A stretch of 33,826 nt of DNA from Gammaproteobacteria bacterium (GTDB lineage: Bacteria; Pseudomonadota; Gammaproteobacteria; Ga0077536). Where the stretch lies: contig SHZJ01000037.1 in NCBI GenBank assembly GCA_009692365.1, positions 1 through 33,826 on the forward strand. The letters run 5' to 3'. The stretch's first letter is position 1, and every line of letters starts with the position of its first letter. Shown in pieces: positions 24,601-32,080 of this stretch. Under the pieces are notes generated by a model. That model was not told the origin of the DNA, ran no database searches, and saw only the letters and a program-made list of their open reading frames with translations. The position numbers were made by a program, and so were the translations under genes.

Positions 24601-27246
24601 TCAGCGCCGGGCCCGGCCGCCACCGCCGCCGGCACGACCCTGAAAGCCGCCGCCAGCGCCTGCGTTACGACCCTCAAAGCTGCCGCTGCGTTGGGCGTTC
24701 TGCTGGCGCTGGGCCCCGGCGGTCCGCGCTTCGCGGTCCTGCTCAAGCTGGCCGTAGTCTGGAGCGCGCGTGGCCGTCCTCCCATTCGCCGTGCGCGTGG
24801 CGCCATCGGCGCTGCGCTGAGCTTGCCCCGCCGCGGGGTTCGCCGGGTTTGACTGGGTCGATTTCGGTGCCGCGTTCCAGGTGCCGTTGTCGTATTTCTG
24901 CCAGCCATCGGCGGTTTTTTTGTAGACGTTGCCATCGGCACCGGCGTACACATCGCCACCCGGGCCTTTCACGACCCCCGCGCTGTTGCCGTTGGCGCCC
25001 GTGACGCCAACGCCTTGGGCGCCGCTGGTCGAGCTAAAGGCGCCAGCCGCGCCCTTGGCATTGCTCCCACTGCGCGTGTTTAGGGTCTCATTAGGGCCGC
25101 TGAATTGGCTGGAACCCTGGCGCCCGTTCGGATCGCTGTACTGGTTGGTCGAGCCGGATACCCCAGTGCGGTCGTTGTACCAATTCGCATTGACGGCCGC
25201 GCTATTGGGGCCCCAGACGGCGCCGCCCTGCGCGTAGCTGCCGGTGCTGGGGTTGTAGGCGGAGAAACCACCCACCCCACCGTTAGGTCCGTAGATGGCG
25301 CCCGCATTGGCCCACGCCCCGGTGTTGGGGTTGTAGGCGGTACCGCCCTTTGCCACCCCGCCATAGGGGCCATAAATCGCCCCGCCGCTCGCCCAGGCAC
25401 CGGTTGCAGAATTGTAGTACCGCGCGCCGGAGTAGGAGTACGGATAGGGGTAGTAAATGGGGATCAACGCCGCATAGAGGTAGGGTGGGTAGTACCAGCC
25501 GGTGCCATACACGACCACCCCGGCACTGACGTAAGCCATGGTGTAGCCGGCGGTATAGCCATAAGTCACCGTCGTGGGACTGCTGGTGTAAACGTGGACA
25601 TAGGTCACGCGGTAGAGCGGACTACTCGACGGAATGGTGTAGATGATGTCTGGCACGCTCGCGGCGAGTGCCCACACCCCGGTGGGCGAGGGGGCGACAA
25701 ACCACGCGCCCTGCCAGCAGGCGTAGTAGGCGTCGCCCACGCGAATGACGTCAAACGAGGTGTTGACCGCGTAGAACATCGAGGTGGTGGGAATGGGCTC
25801 GAACTGCGGCGGCCCGGCGTACACCACTTCCAGCCGCTTCGTGTCACGGTTGAGGGTGGCTTGTTGCGGCACCTGCGCCTGGCGCACCGCCGCCGCCGCC
25901 GCCGCCGTGCCGGGCACGGAGGCCAACACAAACCCGCGCGGGCCGTTTGCGGGAATGCGCGCGAAGTCGGCCGGCAAATTGGGGGTGGTATAGGTCCACG
26001 GGCCGCTGAGCGTAGCCGCACTAAACCAGCGCCCCGACACCAAGTAATAGACCTTGCCGGCCGCCCCCTCCCGCAACACCACGGCGTCGCTATTGCTCAG
26101 ATATTGCAGCGATAGACCCGACATGGCCTGATATTTAGGTGCGCCGGTCGTGATGATCACTTCTGCGGGAACCAGCGACACAAACAGCTTGGGGGCGTCC
26201 TTGGCGGCAATCGGCTGGCCCGGGATATGCGCTTTCAGCTGCGCGAAACTGGCGACATCGGGCAACGTGGAGAACCCCGCCGGCAATTTTCCCGCGGGGG
26301 TCCACGGACCCTTTACCTGCGGCGCGGTGAGCCAACCGAGGTCGTGCAGCAGATACCAGCTCTTGTTGCTGGCGGCAAAAAACACCTGCCAGTTGGTGTT
26401 GACCACGAACGACAGCGTGGCGGTGGCGGAGAGCGGCGCCAGGACCGGCTCGCCGTCGATAACCACCAGGCTCGCGGGACGCTCGCTGACAAAAATCACC
26501 GGCGGATCGTTTTTAACCACGCTCGCTGGTGCCTGATGGGGGGTGCCGCGCAGGCGCAATAGAATGGTGTCGAGCGGTATTTCCTTGGTCCCCAGTTTGT
26601 TCAGCGCGGCCTGAACTCGCTCCCCCGCACGCGCCGCGTGGGGGGCGTCGAGCGAGGGAAAGCTCAGGGACAGTAGCTTGGCGTCGGTGAGCGTGACGGT
26701 TCGCGTGCCGAGATCGGTCTGGGTGGCGAAAGACAGTTCCAGGGTGCCCAGCGCAGGGGCCTTGTCCTCGCTAGACGTGAGGCCCACCGCAATGCGCGTC
26801 TTGAGGGTTTGATGGCCCTGCCACGAAATAACCTGTGGCTCATAGATGGTTGCGCTACCGTGCGGGCCGGGCACCACGTGCGGCCAGTGGGTCGCCACGG
26901 CGCGCGCGCTCGTCTTGGCGGCGGTCGTGGTCTTGGGGGCCGCGGCGGCGGTCGTGGTCTTGGGGGCCCCGGCGGCGGTGGGGGCGCCGCTCACGGCTTG
27001 CAGTGCCTGTTGGCAGGGCGGGGTTAGGGTCGCCGCGTTGGCTACCAGGCAGGCTAGCGCCTCCTGACCACCCGTCGGTACCCCGGTGCAATGGCTCTGA
27101 AAGTCCGCCCGGCAGGCTTGCCGAATCGCGCTGCCCTGAGCCTGCGTGGGCTGTTGCGCCAGCGCCGTGGCGCCGCTGCAGGCGCTGCCCACGAGCACGG
27201 CCAGCAGCCGAAGCGCGCGCACGTTGAGGTTTTGGTGGGTGTTCAT
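24601..27246 (-). CDS. Large exported protein: Cys-rich repeat, repeated beta domain, Tyr/Gly-rich tail
   Basis: 881 aa. A signal peptide (to about ALAQQ, 31) is followed by one Cys-rich repeat (about 33-85) like those of the convergent neighbour, then a KTTTAA-type linker with a direct repeat. A large unrecognised region (about 120-530) has WYLL/WFSAATLSGPW-type strands repeated several times, each ending with GPWT or GVWA. Next comes a Tyr-rich segment (about 560-620). Then NTGAWA-GGAIYGPNGG-type repeats occur about four times (620-690), and a Gly/Gln/Arg-rich end carries a short GGGxxGRAGGGGG tail. Comparable proteins are annotated as carbohydrate-binding V/XII-like or autotransporter-like; that naming is from memory and weak. 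A surface or envelope structural role seems likely. No typical beta-barrel domain is visible. Confidence 0.72.
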   Translation of the reverse strand: MNTHQNLNVRALRLLAVLVGSACSGATALAQQPTQAQGSAIRQACRADFQSHCTGVPTGGQEALACLVANAATLTPPCQQALQAVSGAPTAAGAPKTTTAAAAPKTTTAAKTSARAVATHWPHVVPGPHGSATIYEPQVISWQGHQTLKTRIAVGLTSSEDKAPALGTLELSFATQTDLGTRTVTLTDAKLLSLSFPSLDAPHAARAGERVQAALNKLGTKEIPLDTILLRLRGTPHQAPASVVKNDPPVIFVSERPASLVVIDGEPVLAPLSATATLSFVVNTNWQVFFAASNKSWYLLHDLGWLTAPQVKGPWTPAGKLPAGFSTLPDVASFAQLKAHIPGQPIAAKDAPKLFVSLVPAEVIITTGAPKYQAMSGLSLQYLSNSDAVVLREGAAGKVYYLVSGRWFSAATLSGPWTYTTPNLPADFARIPANGPRGFVLASVPGTAAAAAAVRQAQVPQQATLNRDTKRLEVVYAGPPQFEPIPTTSMFYAVNTSFDVIRVGDAYYACWQGAWFVAPSPTGVWALAASVPDIIYTIPSSSPLYRVTYVHVYTSSPTTVTYGYTAGYTMAYVSAGVVVYGTGWYYPPYLYAALIPIYYPYPYSYSGARYYNSATGAWASGGAIYGPYGGVAKGGTAYNPNTGAWANAGAIYGPNGGVGGFSAYNPSTGSYAQGGAVWGPNSAAVNANWYNDRTGVSGSTNQYSDPNGRQGSSQFSGPNETLNTRSGSNAKGAAGAFSSTSGAQGVGVTGANGNSAGVVKGPGGDVYAGADGNVYKKTADGWQKYDNGTWNAAPKSTQSNPANPAAGQAQRSADGATRTANGRTATRAPDYGQLEQDREARTAGAQRQQNAQRSGSFEGRNAGAGGGFQGRAGGGGGRARR

Positions 27247-27292
27247 GGGCGCATCCTAGTTGGCGGAAAAGGTAGGGCAGAGCGCGCGGCTC

Positions 27293-27329
27293 GCGCTGGG
27301 CGCCGGCGGGTTTGGCCGGCGCCCAGCGC
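27293..27329. repeat. Perfect 15-bp inverted repeat
   Basis: GCGCTGGGCGCCGGC (27293-27307) and its exact reverse complement (27315-27329) enclose a 7-nt loop. It lies about 50 bp upstream of the start of the large exported protein, in its 5' leader or promoter on the minus strand. It may affect that gene's expression or be a boundary element. Confidence 0.85.
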
Positions 27330-27494
27330 TAAACGACCGCGCATCAGTTGCAGCGCCGGCTAGGGTTATCGAGTCGTCCCGGCGACCGGGGTTACCCGGG
27401 TCATGCCAAGGACGACCCAGCCCGCCGTCAGCCAACCTGCTAAAAAACGTTCTACCTCAAAGGCGGGCCAATGTCTGCACGGTCGAGCCGCCGT

Positions 27495-27518
27495 AACCCG
27501 CAGTGATGGGCGGGTTTT
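27495..27518 (+). terminator. Weak intrinsic-terminator-like hairpin
   Basis: AACCCGC (27495-27501), an 8-nt loop and GCGGGTT (27510-27516) followed by TT. No plus-strand gene precedes it, so its role is unclear. Confidence 0.25.
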
Positions 27519-27944
27519 GGGCGGTCTCACAGCCCGCTAAATATGCGCAAGCGGGCGTGCCCGCCGGACCGCTTGGCGTTCGGCGGCGGCCACCGCACGG
27601 GCTTTGACGCCAAGGCTGGCGGCCCTCTCAGGCTGCGCGCCCAAGCTCGCGCGGGACTGCTAAGCACTTGAACTTCGCAACCAAGATGCGCCCGAGGAGC
27701 GGTGGCCAAGTTCTGCGCCGCGCCCCCCCGTGGCGAGGCGAGCGACCGGCCCGCGCGGTTGCGGGCGGCCCTTGCGCCGCCGCACAGGACGTCGGCCACG
27801 GGCGGTTGGGCGCACAAGCTGGCGGGGGGCGTGCTCACGCGCGGGGCTGCCAACGGCGCCACGTGGCGGGGACTTCGTTCACGAGCGTAAAACCCACGAC
27901 TCCACGCAAACGCAGGGGTTCTCACCACCCCCGCCCAGAACTGA

Positions 27945-28120
27945 GGGGCAGGTCACCGCCGCCCAAGACGGCGGGGCAGGTCACCGCCGCCCAGGACGGC
28001 GGGGCAGGCCGCCGCCGCCCAGGACGGCGGGGCAGGCCACCGCCGCCCAAGACGGCGGGGCAGGCCGCCGCCGCCCAAGACGGCGGGGCAGGCCCGCGCC
28101 GCCCAGGACGGAGGGTCAGG
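27945..28120. repeat. 28-bp tandem array of small hairpins (six units plus part of a seventh)
   Basis: Units start at 27945, 27973, 28001, 28029, 28057 and 28085, with a partial one at 28113: exactly 28 bp apart. The unit begins GGGGCAGG and includes CCGCC-GCCCAAGAC-GGCGG, a 5-bp stem with a 9-nt loop (for example 27956-27974). Variation is limited to a few positions (TC/CC, AAGAC/AGGAC, last unit GCGC). It lies directly upstream of the RAYT-like gene, and a related hairpin lies at that gene's 3' end, as expected of REP-like sequences. There are no spacers, so it is not CRISPR. Confidence 0.9.
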
Positions 28121-28157
28121 TCTTTTGGGTTCGCGTAGCCTGTAGTACGCTGCCCCG

Positions 28158-29093
28158 ATGGCCAGACCCCGCCGATTCGAGCTCGCCGGTGCCCTGTATT
28201 ACGTGACCTCCCGCGGTGAGGCGGGGGCGGATATTTTCCGGTGCGCTGAAGACCGCCAGCGTTGGTTGACAACGCTGGCGCAGGTCTGCGCGCGATTCAA
28301 CTGGACCTGCCATGCGTATTGCCAGCTGACAAACTATTACGAGCTCTTGATTAAAACCCCGGACGCCAATCTGTCGGCGGGCATGCGGCAGCTCAACGGG
28401 GTGTATACCCAACGGTTTAACCGCGTTCACGCACTGGCGGGGCCGGTTTTTCAAGGCCGCTTCAAAGCCGTTTTGGTGGAACAAGAGGGCTATCTACTGG
28501 CCGTGGCGCGTGAGGTGGTGCTCAGCCCGCTGCGCGCCAAGCGGGTGCGCCGTCTGGAACAATGGCCGTGGAGCAGCTATCTGGCCACCTGCGGGCAGGG
28601 ACCACAGCCCACTTGGCTGGATAGCCGCCTGATCTTGGCTCAATTTGGTCAGCAGCGGGCCCGCGCGCTGGCCAAGTACCTGGCCTTCGTGCAGGAGGGC
28701 CGCGACGCGCCGAGCGTGTGGGGCCAAGTGCAGCAGCAAATTTATCTTGGCTCAGCGACGTTTGTCGAAAAGTCGCGCGCCGGGCTGGCGCAGAAGCCTG
28801 CCGTCACCGTAGTGCCCGCGCGTCAACGGCGTGCCTTGACCCGCGCGTTGGGCGACTATGCACAGGCCCACGAGCGTGACACGGCCATTGCGCTGGCCTA
28901 TCTGTCAGGAAACTACACCCTGGCGGTGCTTGCGGCGCATTTTGGCGTGCACTACTCGACCGTGAGCAGACTAGCGACGCTGCACGAGGCGGCGGCCGTG
29001 AGGTACGGCCGCCCGGTAGCGTTGGGCGGCAGGTCAAGTCCTGACCCTCGCCGCCGCCCAGTTTGGCGGCGAGGCACGCGCCAGTTAGGCTAA
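28158..29093 (+). CDS. RAYT-like (Y1 transposase family) protein with all catalytic residues replaced
   Basis: 311 aa, intact. The opening MARPRRFELAGALYYVTSRG, the NLSAGMRQLNGVYTQRFNR segment (71-89), the VFQGRFKAVLVE strand (97-108) and the LSPLRAKR helix are diagnostic of IS200-like/REP-associated tyrosine transposases. The C-terminus carries a helix-turn-helix (IALAYLSGNYTLAVLAAHFGV, 244-264, then HYSTVSRL), also usual for one branch. The catalytic set is missing: the HYH of the HUH motif is Y60-Y61-E62, the nucleophile Tyr of the RYVVLNP helix is E119 (REVVLSP), and the conserved His after LY in the first strand is Y15. The reading frame is nevertheless open and long. The last 20 codons run through a hairpin like the upstream repeats, so the true end could be less conserved. 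It may be a domesticated DNA-binding protein. Confidence 0.85.
   Translation: MARPRRFELAGALYYVTSRGEAGADIFRCAEDRQRWLTTLAQVCARFNWTCHAYCQLTNYYELLIKTPDANLSAGMRQLNGVYTQRFNRVHALAGPVFQGRFKAVLVEQEGYLLAVAREVVLSPLRAKRVRRLEQWPWSSYLATCGQGPQPTWLDSRLILAQFGQQRARALAKYLAFVQEGRDAPSVWGQVQQQIYLGSATFVEKSRAGLAQKPAVTVVPARQRRALTRALGDYAQAHERDTAIALAYLSGNYTLAVLAAHFGVHYSTVSRLATLHEAAAVRYGRPVALGGRSSPDPRRRPVWRRGTRQLG
29047..29073. repeat. REP-like hairpin at the 3' end of the RAYT-like gene
   Basis: CTCGCCGCC (29047-29055), a 9-nt loop GCCCAGTTT and GGCGGCGAG (29065-29073). The inner stem and the first five loop bases (GCCCA) match the upstream 28-bp repeat hairpins. Confidence 0.8.
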
Positions 29094-29378
29094 ATGGCGG
29101 CGGGCGCTCGCCGGGCGGCAACCCCAGCGGGTGGCCGCGACCCTCGCCGACTGCGGTGCTGCAGGAACCGCGACAATGCTCAGCCGCGGCCCCTCCCCTC
29201 TGGCGCGGCGGCAGGTCCCACACTCGCTGTTTGAAGCGCAGACCTCGCTCGGCGCCCGCGTGCGCGGCCGCGCGGGCCTACCCACTCACCTCGCGCGCCG
29301 ATGCGGCGGCGGCTTGGGTGGAGAGTGACGCAGGCCGGGCCGGCGGCGTGAAGTCCCCCGCGTGCAGGGCGCCGGGGG

Positions 29379-30518
29379 TCAGCCTACGGCGGCATACGCC
29401 GCCCGCACCAGCGCGTCCGAACGCGGTCCACCGATAATGCCGGCGGCCATTTTGTTCATCATGTAGGCGAGCGTTAGCCCGCGATCGACGTCCGCCAGCA
29501 CAAAAGAGCCACCCCAGCCGCCCCAGTAGGCTACTCGGCCCGGCGGCAGGTAGGGCACGGTCTGCGGGTCCGGCAGCCCATAGCCGATGCCGAAGCGCAG
29601 CGGCAGGCCAATCGCCAAATCGGGTCCGTTAGATTGTTCTTCAAAGATCATCGCAATGGTTTTGGGGGACAGCAGCCGCACCCCGTAGGATTCGCCCCCG
29701 TTGGCGACCAGCGTCTGGAGTCGGGCGACCGAGCGCGCATTACCGTGACCGTTCGCAGCCCCGATATCCGCGCGGCGCCAGGCGGTGGTCAAGGCCATTT
29801 CCGGATCCGGTGCGGGGCCGGTAAAAGTTTTGAAGGCCACGCTGTCCGGCCCGAGCGCCGCCAAGTCGAAGGGCAGGGGCGGGGGGGCCACGATGTTGGC
29901 CACGCGGTGGTCGTGTTCGGGGGCCAGTCCGATGTGGAAATCTGCGCCGAGTGGTCCAGCGACTTCGTCGGCGAAGAACTGGCCAAGTTGGCTGCCGGTG
30001 ATGCGCCGGATAACCTCACCCACCAGATGGCCCTGATTGAAGGCGTGGTAACCGGAGGCTGAGCCCGGGGTCCACCACGGCGCTTGGGCGGCCAGCATGG
30101 CGGTGGATTTTTCCCAGTCGTAGAGGTCGTCGAGCGCGACCGGCTGGGCCCACGCCGAGACGCCCGAGGTATGCGACAGCAGGTGGCGCACTTTGACCTC
30201 GGCTTTGCCGTTCGCGGCGAACTCGGGCCAATACTTTGCCACCGGCGCGTGCACGTCGAGTTCGCCGCGGTCCACGAGCACGAGGGCGGCCAGGCTCGTC
30301 ATGGTTTTCGTCGTCGACCACACGTTGGTGATGGTGTGCTCGCTCCACGGTTGGGTGTGGGCGGCGTCCATCCAACCGCCCCAGAGGTCGACGACCGGCA
30401 CGCCGTGCCAGGTCACCGCGACCGAGGCCCCAAGGTCTTCGCCGGTGGCGAGATTCGCGGCGAGGATGTGGCGCAGCGCTTCGAAGCGGACGTCACAAAA
30501 ACCTAATACTGGCAACAT
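29379..30518 (-). CDS. Serine hydrolase, beta-lactamase class C/family VIII esterase-like
   Basis: 379 aa from ATG 30518, with AGAGG upstream; the longer open frame is Arg/Pro-rich and not credible. S68-T-T-K71 (WSTTK) is the SxxK nucleophile pair and HLLSHTSG (112-119) a typical strand. Y157 in GYHAFNQG is the likely second catalytic residue, and a WGGWGGS segment near the C-terminus takes the place of the KTG motif. No signal peptide is apparent, so it acts in the cytoplasm as an esterase or lactonase-like hydrolase rather than a drug-resistance beta-lactamase. It lies beside a cupin, an epoxide-hydrolase-like enzyme and a Baeyer-Villiger monooxygenase, suggesting hydrolysis of an ester or lactone made by that monooxygenase; this link is inferred. 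Confidence 0.87.
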   Translation of the reverse strand: MLPVLGFCDVRFEALRHILAANLATGEDLGASVAVTWHGVPVVDLWGGWMDAAHTQPWSEHTITNVWSTTKTMTSLAALVLVDRGELDVHAPVAKYWPEFAANGKAEVKVRHLLSHTSGVSAWAQPVALDDLYDWEKSTAMLAAQAPWWTPGSASGYHAFNQGHLVGEVIRRITGSQLGQFFADEVAGPLGADFHIGLAPEHDHRVANIVAPPPLPFDLAALGPDSVAFKTFTGPAPDPEMALTTAWRRADIGAANGHGNARSVARLQTLVANGGESYGVRLLSPKTIAMIFEEQSNGPDLAIGLPLRFGIGYGLPDPQTVPYLPPGRVAYWGGWGGSFVLADVDRGLTLAYMMNKMAAGIIGGPRSDALVRAAYAAVG

Positions 30519-31014
30519 CGGGCAACCTCTTGTAGCTGACGGTGGATGGGCTGGGCCAGAGTAATCTGCTCGCCCGCAGGAATCGAGCGGGAGCGCCTCA
30601 CGGGCGTGCTTTCGTCGTGCAGACGCGGGCCCCGTGTCGCCGCGGCGCGTGGGCCGGGGGCGTCGCCGCCGAGATCCCGGCGCGGATGGCGGCGGCGTGG
30701 TCGGTGCCAGCGCGACAGTTTTCGACCCCCGTGTTGTTGATCTGCGGCGCGGCGCCAGCCGGCGGTCCACCGGCCCGGCCACGTTGGCCGTGCGCTCGTG
30801 GCCTGGCGCGTGCGTGAGGAGAGGGGCAATGGGCCGCCCCGGTAGCGGGTCCGGTGGGGCTGGCCACGCCGACCCCGGTAGCAAGCCGCCGGCGGGTCGT
30901 GCACGGCCGCGCGCTGACGCCAGCGGGCCACAGGCCCGCGCGGGCTCAAGCCCTCGGGTGGTGGTTCACCGCCAGCCCAGATCCCAACCGGGCGGCGGTG
31001 TAGGCGTGCGCGCC
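30519..31014. other. Intergenic region between serine hydrolase and cupin genes
   Basis: 496 bp without a convincing gene on either strand; open frames are GC-driven and carry no motif. CCCGGTAGC occurs twice (near 30839 and 30874), but no regular repeat or array was seen. Confidence 0.45.
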
Positions 31015-31443
31015 CTAGAGCATTTTCGCGAAGTCGGACACGCGGTAGTTCGCTCGCACACCACCGGCTTCATCGAGGAACTCGATCAACAGATCGGTGT
31101 CGCCGCTTTGCACGACGTAGGACACCACGCCCTCCGGCCCTACCTCCTCTTCGTGCACATCCCCATTGGGTTGGCAGCAGATATCGCCCGGGCCGAATTC
31201 GCAGCCCGTGGTGAGATTTTTCACGCTGCCCTCGAGGATGTAGATCGACGCATCGGCGAGATGCCGATGGACGCCGGGGTTGTGTCCCGGCCCGGTCCGT
31301 GCGAGGTATTCCACCGAATGCTGCGCGCTGTCGGCGGCCAGCACCTTGATCTGGATCCCCGGACCGCAGTCGACCCACGGGGTGTTTGATGCCGCATCCG
31401 CGAGCAGCTTGATTTGGTTTGCGTTTTTCATCACGGCAGCCAT
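31015..31443 (-). CDS. Cupin-domain protein (ChrR-like/dihydroxyacetophenone-dioxygenase-like)
   Basis: 142 aa from ATG 31443, with a GAAGG-type site just upstream; the longer frame to 31590 lacks family features. The first cupin motif is GVHRHLADASIYILEG (two His and one Glu as metal ligands) and the second is near GDVHEEEVGPEG. Families of this kind include small mononuclear dioxygenases and anti-sigma ChrR-like domains; a metal-binding enzyme is likely. It neighbours the epoxide-hydrolase-like gene in divergent orientation, 263 bp apart, so it may belong to the same catabolic set. Substrate unknown. Confidence 0.82.
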   Translation of the reverse strand: MAAVMKNANQIKLLADAASNTPWVDCGPGIQIKVLAADSAQHSVEYLARTGPGHNPGVHRHLADASIYILEGSVKNLTTGCEFGPGDICCQPNGDVHEEEVGPEGVVSYVVQSGDTDLLIEFLDEAGGVRANYRVSDFAKML

Positions 31444-31639
31444 GGTGTCGCCTTCTTTACGTGGAAGATAGCCCATGCTAACGCCGCGCTCGGCGCGCCG
31501 TAAACCAGCGAGTTCGGCGTGGGCCGACTTGGCGGGCGATGTCGCAGTGCGGCCATCGGCGGGAGCCGGGCTGGCAAAAAAATGCTGCACTGCGCGTGTC
31601 CGCGGTGGGTGTTAATACCGGATGGCGGCGCCGCGCCGA

Positions 31640-31670
31640 TTGCCACAGGGCGGCGCGTTGGTCCTATAGT
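31640..31670 (+). promoter_or_regulatory. Putative promoter of the LEH-like/MFS pair
   Basis: TATAGT (31665-31670) lies 36 bp before ATG 31707, with TTGCCA (31640-31645) upstream at a 19-bp spacing. The -10 is good but the spacing is long, so this is tentative. GGAGG at 31696-31700 is the ribosome-binding site. Confidence 0.4.
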
Positions 31671-31706
31671 GGGGCGCGTTATTCCTAACCAATCGGAGGT
31701 CTCAGC

Positions 31707-32078
31707 ATGGGCGCAGAACTCGTCGTCAACGCTTTTATCGCGGCCGTCGGCCGCAAAGATTTGGATGCCGCGCTAGCGCTGGTCGCCGCAGATTGCTACT
31801 ACGACAACGTGCCGCTGGGTGAGATGCGCGGCACCGAAAAAATGCGCGAGTTCCTGGCGCCGATTTTTGCCGGTGAGGGCGCGCTGGAGTTTGAGATCCT
31901 GCGCCAGACCTGCACCGGCAACCGGGTGATGAACGAGCGCATCGATCGTTTCGTGATGAAAGGCCGTCAGATCGCGTTGCCGGTGGTGGGCGTGTTTGAG
32001 GTCAACGAGGGCAAAATCACGTTCTGGCGCGACTACTTCGACAACGGCATGTTCATGAAAGCGCTGGCAGGGGAATAG
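31707..32078 (+). CDS. Limonene-1,2-epoxide-hydrolase-like SnoaL-fold enzyme
   Basis: 123 aa, a cone-shaped alpha+beta barrel. All five active-site residues of Rhodococcus limonene-epoxide hydrolase can be placed: Y32 and N34 (YYDN), R78 and D80 (ERID), and D109 (or D112) in FWRDYFD. The family opens epoxides by general acid/base water attack, without a covalent intermediate. Start ATG 31707 has GGAGG at 31696-31700. The MFS gene follows after two bases and is probably cotranscribed. With a Baeyer-Villiger monooxygenase and serine hydrolase nearby, terpenoid or alicyclic substrate catabolism is a reasonable inference. Confidence 0.87.
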   Translation: MGAELVVNAFIAAVGRKDLDAALALVAADCYYDNVPLGEMRGTEKMREFLAPIFAGEGALEFEILRQTCTGNRVMNERIDRFVMKGRQIALPVVGVFEVNEGKITFWRDYFDNGMFMKALAGE

Positions 32079-32080
32079 GC

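Larger units (their letters stand above)
27247..28157. other. Long structured intergenic region
   Basis: 911 bp between the divergent start at 27246 (minus) and the RAYT-like gene (plus). It holds a perfect 15-bp hairpin (27293-27329), a nested stem (GTCGTCC 27373-27379 with GGACGAC 27410-27416), an AACCCGC/GCGGGTT hairpin followed by TT (27495-27518) and the 28-bp tandem array at 27945-28120. Between about 27520 and 27940 I see nothing recognisable; the open frames there are GC-driven and lack motifs. Confidence 0.5.

Noticed and set aside
25105..26115. Plus-strand open frame opposite the large exported protein
   Set aside because: Shadow of the minus-strand gene; no signal peptide or motif and unbalanced Arg/Gly/Val composition.
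27945..28120. CRISPR array
   Set aside because: Unit spacing equals unit length (28 bp), so there are no spacers.
27668..28138. Coding region over the 28-bp array
   Set aside because: The frame stays open only because the repeat unit is GC-rich with few stops; the translation is a Gly/Arg/Pro repeat with no start signal.
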